NCBI GenBank assembly: GCA_947463845.1
Contig: CANHUM010000121.1
Coordinates: 1 to 5,547, forward strand
Origin: Comamonadaceae bacterium
GTDB taxonomy: Bacteria > Pseudomonadota > Gammaproteobacteria > Burkholderiales > Burkholderiaceae_C
DNA length: 5,547 bases
Reading direction: 5' to 3'
Below the pieces are notes generated by a model. It made no database searches and was not told where the DNA came from. It worked only from the letters and a program-made list of their open reading frames with translations. Positions 4,786-5,547 of this stretch are shown here, one piece after another (the first letter of the stretch is position 1; every line of letters begins with the position of its first letter). The position numbers and the translations under genes are program-made.

Positions 4786-5547
4786 ATGACACTCCACCCC
4801 ACTTTGGTCACCGTCACCGCCCGCATCACCGAGCGCAGCCGAGCGAGCCGCCAAGCTTATTTGCAACAAGTCGATGCGGCCGCCAAACAGGACCCCGGTG
4901 TCCAGCGCCTGGGTTGCGCCAATGTGGCCCACGCCTTTGCCGCCATGCCTGCAGCAGACAGGGACAGGGCCACGGCATTGGACAAGATCAAGGTGGTGGC
5001 ACCGCGTGCGCCCAATATCGGGATCGTCAATGCCTACAATGACATGTTGTCGGCGCATGCACCTTTGCAACACTATCCAGACCTGATCAAGGATGAAGCC
5101 CGCAAGCTGGGCGCGACCGCCCAAGTGGCAGGGGGTGTGCCCGCCATGTGCGATGGCGTAACGCAAGGGACGCCCGGCATGGAGCTGAGCCTGTTCTCCC
5201 GTGATGTGATCGCCATGGCCACTGCCGTCTCGCTCAGCCATGATGTGTTTGACGCCGCCTTGATGCTGGGGGTGTGCGACAAAATCGTGCCAGGCTTGCT
5301 CATTGGCGCTTTGCACTTTGGCCATTTACCCACTGTGTTTGTACCGGCTGGCCCCATGACCAGCGGCCTGTCCAACAGCGAAAAATCCAAGGTGCGCGAA
5401 CAAGCAGCGCAGGGACTGGTGGGCCGCGCGGAGTTGCTCGAGGCCGAGTCGAAGGCCTACCACGGCGAAGGCACCTGCACCTTTTATGGCACCGCCAACA
5501 GCAACCAGATGCTGCTCGAAGCCATGGGCTTGCATGTGCCCGGCACC
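4786..5547 (+). CDS. edd: 6-phosphogluconate dehydratase, N-terminal 254 codons (runs off the right edge)
   Basis: Edd dehydrates 6-phosphogluconate to 2-keto-3-deoxy-6-phosphogluconate, the first committed step of the Entner-Doudoroff pathway, using a 4Fe-4S cluster. The frame is open from the ATG to the window end without a stop; the full family length is about 600 residues. The readable part shows IlvD/Edd-family blocks: [18 protein letters not shown] (81-98), [20 protein letters not shown] (116-135), [16 protein letters not shown] (161-176) and [19 protein letters not shown] (227-245). C164 and C231 lie in the motifs that supply cluster ligands in characterised members, and C122 is in the family's CDG element. 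NDMLSAHAP and [11 protein letters not shown] point to Edd rather than dihydroxy-acid dehydratase IlvD. The ATG at 4786 gives a typical N-terminus, but no Shine-Dalgarno sequence is present. eda would be an expected downstream partner. Confidence 0.96.
   Translation, partial: MTLHPTLVTVTARITERSRASRQAYLQQVDAAAKQDPGVQRLGCANVAHAFAAMPAADRDRATALDKIKVVAPRAPNIGIVNAYNDMLSAHAPLQHYPDLIKDEARKLGATAQVAGGVPAMCDGVTQGTPGMELSLFSRDVIAMATAVSLSHDVFDAALMLGVCDKIVPGLLIGALHFGHLPTVFVPAGPMTSGLSNSEKSKVREQAAQGLVGRAELLEAESKAYHGEGTCTFYGTANSNQMLLEAMGLHVPGT

Noticed and set aside
4759..5325. Minus-strand open frame of 188 codons opposite edd.
   Set aside because: It is the complement of unmistakable Edd motifs and has no independent evidence.

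Overview
The window looks like ordinary core chromosome of a GC-rich betaproteobacterium. The protein sequences and the mix of genes suggest Burkholderiales, perhaps Comamonadaceae; this is inferred from resemblance, not from a database search. I see no mobile element, CRISPR array, phage gene, tRNA or rRNA. I also see no convincing new multi-gene system. Eight complete protein genes and two partial genes at the window edges account for almost all of the DNA.

Left part (1-1076): the start of a probable glutaryl-CoA dehydrogenase gene runs off the left edge on the minus strand. A LysR-type regulator is divergent from it. The 99-bp gap between them is AT-rich and holds a perfect 7+7 bp inverted repeat, placed where a LysR protein could control both genes. 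This arrangement suggests local control of glutaryl-CoA breakdown (lysine, tryptophan or aromatic-acid catabolism).

Middle left (1077-2959): three further plus-strand genes follow, namely msrA (methionine sulfoxide reductase), a small exported four-cysteine protein of unknown function, and an AEC-family membrane transporter. Gaps are 39-58 nt, so co-transcription is possible, though the functions do not form an obvious pathway.

Middle right (3001-4323): on the minus strand, a ChaC-type gamma-glutamylcyclotransferase gene lies 75 nt upstream of pdxH (pyridoxamine/pyridoxine 5'-phosphate oxidase, vitamin B6 synthesis). pdxH converges on the transporter gene, with small hairpins between them.

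Right part (4375-5547): a small gene for a single-pass membrane protein with an Ala/Pro-rich tail is divergent from chaC and ends in a textbook rho-independent terminator. The first 254 codons of edd (6-phosphogluconate dehydratase, Entner-Doudoroff pathway) then run off the right edge. Just upstream of edd is a near-match to the HexR operator, which would tie edd to intracellular 2-keto-3-deoxy-6-phosphogluconate.

The items most worth a second look are the HexR-like site, the LysR-type intergenic repeat, the exported four-cysteine protein beside msrA, and a recurring pattern in which genes without a Shine-Dalgarno sequence have a -10-like hexamer 7-8 nt before the start codon, which suggests leaderless mRNAs.
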